Shown here: positions 63,881-64,000 of the stretch, piece after piece
Position numbering within the stretch: the first letter of the stretch is position 1
Layout: every line of letters begins with the position of its first letter
DNA from: Castellaniella ginsengisoli
GTDB lineage: Bacteria > Pseudomonadota > Gammaproteobacteria > Burkholderiales > Burkholderiaceae_B
Strand: one strand, 5' to 3'
Assembly (NCBI RefSeq): GCF_039523235.1
Contig: NZ_BAAAEX010000009.1
Length of the DNA stretch: 64,000 nt
The notes under the pieces: model-generated
Seen by the model: only the letters and a program-made list of their open reading frames with translations
What the model was told of the DNA's origin: nothing
The model's database searches: none
Translations under genes and position numbers: made by a program

Positions 63881-64000
63881 ATGCCGAAACTCGAACTGAC
63901 CTCTCAGCAGCGCAGCGCTTTGCGCGCCGCCGCTCATCCCCTGCATCCCGTCGTCCTGATCGGCGACCGTGGCCTGACGGCCGCTGTGCTGGAAGAAATC
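63881..64000 (+). CDS. yhbY: YhbY/CRM-domain RNA-binding protein (partial, cut by window end)
   Basis: The first 40 codons are present (MPKLELTSQQRSALRAAAHP, then LHPVVLIGDRGLTAAVLEEI), the N-terminal part of a CRS1/YhbY domain involved in 50S subunit maturation. The gene runs off the window. Its place beside rlmE and ftsH is the conserved arrangement. Confidence 0.9.
   Translation, partial: MPKLELTSQQRSALRAAAHPLHPVVLIGDRGLTAAVLEEI

Overview
The window is GC-rich, densely coded chromosomal DNA from a betaproteobacterium. Gene content and order (accA/alkA-like/cysS, lpxH, suhB-trmJ-cysE, dapA-bamC, glmM-folP-ftsH-rlmE-yhbY, actP-yjcH, pstSCAB beside ppk1/ppx) suggest Burkholderiales, family Alcaligenaceae (Bordetella/Achromobacter/Castellaniella-like). 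The genus cannot be fixed from the sequence alone. No insertion sequence, integrase, phage gene, rRNA operon or CRISPR array is visible.

Layout. 0-10.5 kb: housekeeping genes (accA, a 3-methyladenine glycosylase, cysS, an exported TPR protein, a PpiB-like isomerase with a signal peptide, lpxH, a TerC-CBS-CorC membrane protein, suhB, trmJ, cysE, an MscS channel). 10.5-12.4 kb: a chemoreceptor gene between two ungapped 186-bp direct repeats, each carrying two DnaA-box-like clusters at identical spacing. 12.4-16.2 kb: a 6-phosphogluconate dehydrogenase, an OPT transporter and a decayed higBA toxin-antitoxin locus (higA intact, higB reduced to its 3' end). 16.4-25.4 kb: mutS, the roxA-type ribosomal oxygenase, and the sulfite-reduction operon cysJ-cysI-cysG with structured leader DNA. 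25.4-35.6 kb: bamC-dapA, a site-2-type protease, a YciO protein, tRNA-His, a PACE efflux protein, cardiolipin synthase, a trans-sulfuration PLP enzyme, an AhpD-like protein and the acetate symporter pair actP-yjcH.

35.8-42.5 kb is the most unusual part. Directly after a tRNA-Arg(TCT) gene lies a tight four-gene operon of visibly lower GC: a LuxE-like acyl-protein synthetase, a fusion of LuxC-type acyl-CoA reductase to a PaaK-like adenylate-forming ligase, a second stand-alone PaaK-like ligase, and a protein joining a degenerate RsbW-like ATPase domain to a GNAT acetyltransferase. No luciferase or luxD is present. It looks like a dedicated acid-activation and aldehyde-forming pathway with its own regulator; I know of no described function for this combination.

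42.6-64 kb: phospholipase A1 and an LTA-synthase-like membrane phosphotransferase, tRNA-Pro(TGG), a DoxX protein, a PepSY/response regulator/histidine kinase operon, an acyl-CoA synthetase, pstSCAB with a clear Pho box but no phoU, ppk1 divergent from ppx, an OlsB-like acyltransferase, and glmM-folP-ftsH-rlmE with divergent yhbY running off the window end.

Working links: cysE, cysJIG and the trans-sulfuration enzyme serve sulfur assimilation; pst, ppk1 and ppx form a phosphate/polyphosphate block; accA, lpxH, cls, pldA, the LTA-synthase-like protein and OlsB all act on lipids or the envelope, which is also the chemistry the lux-type operon would draw on.
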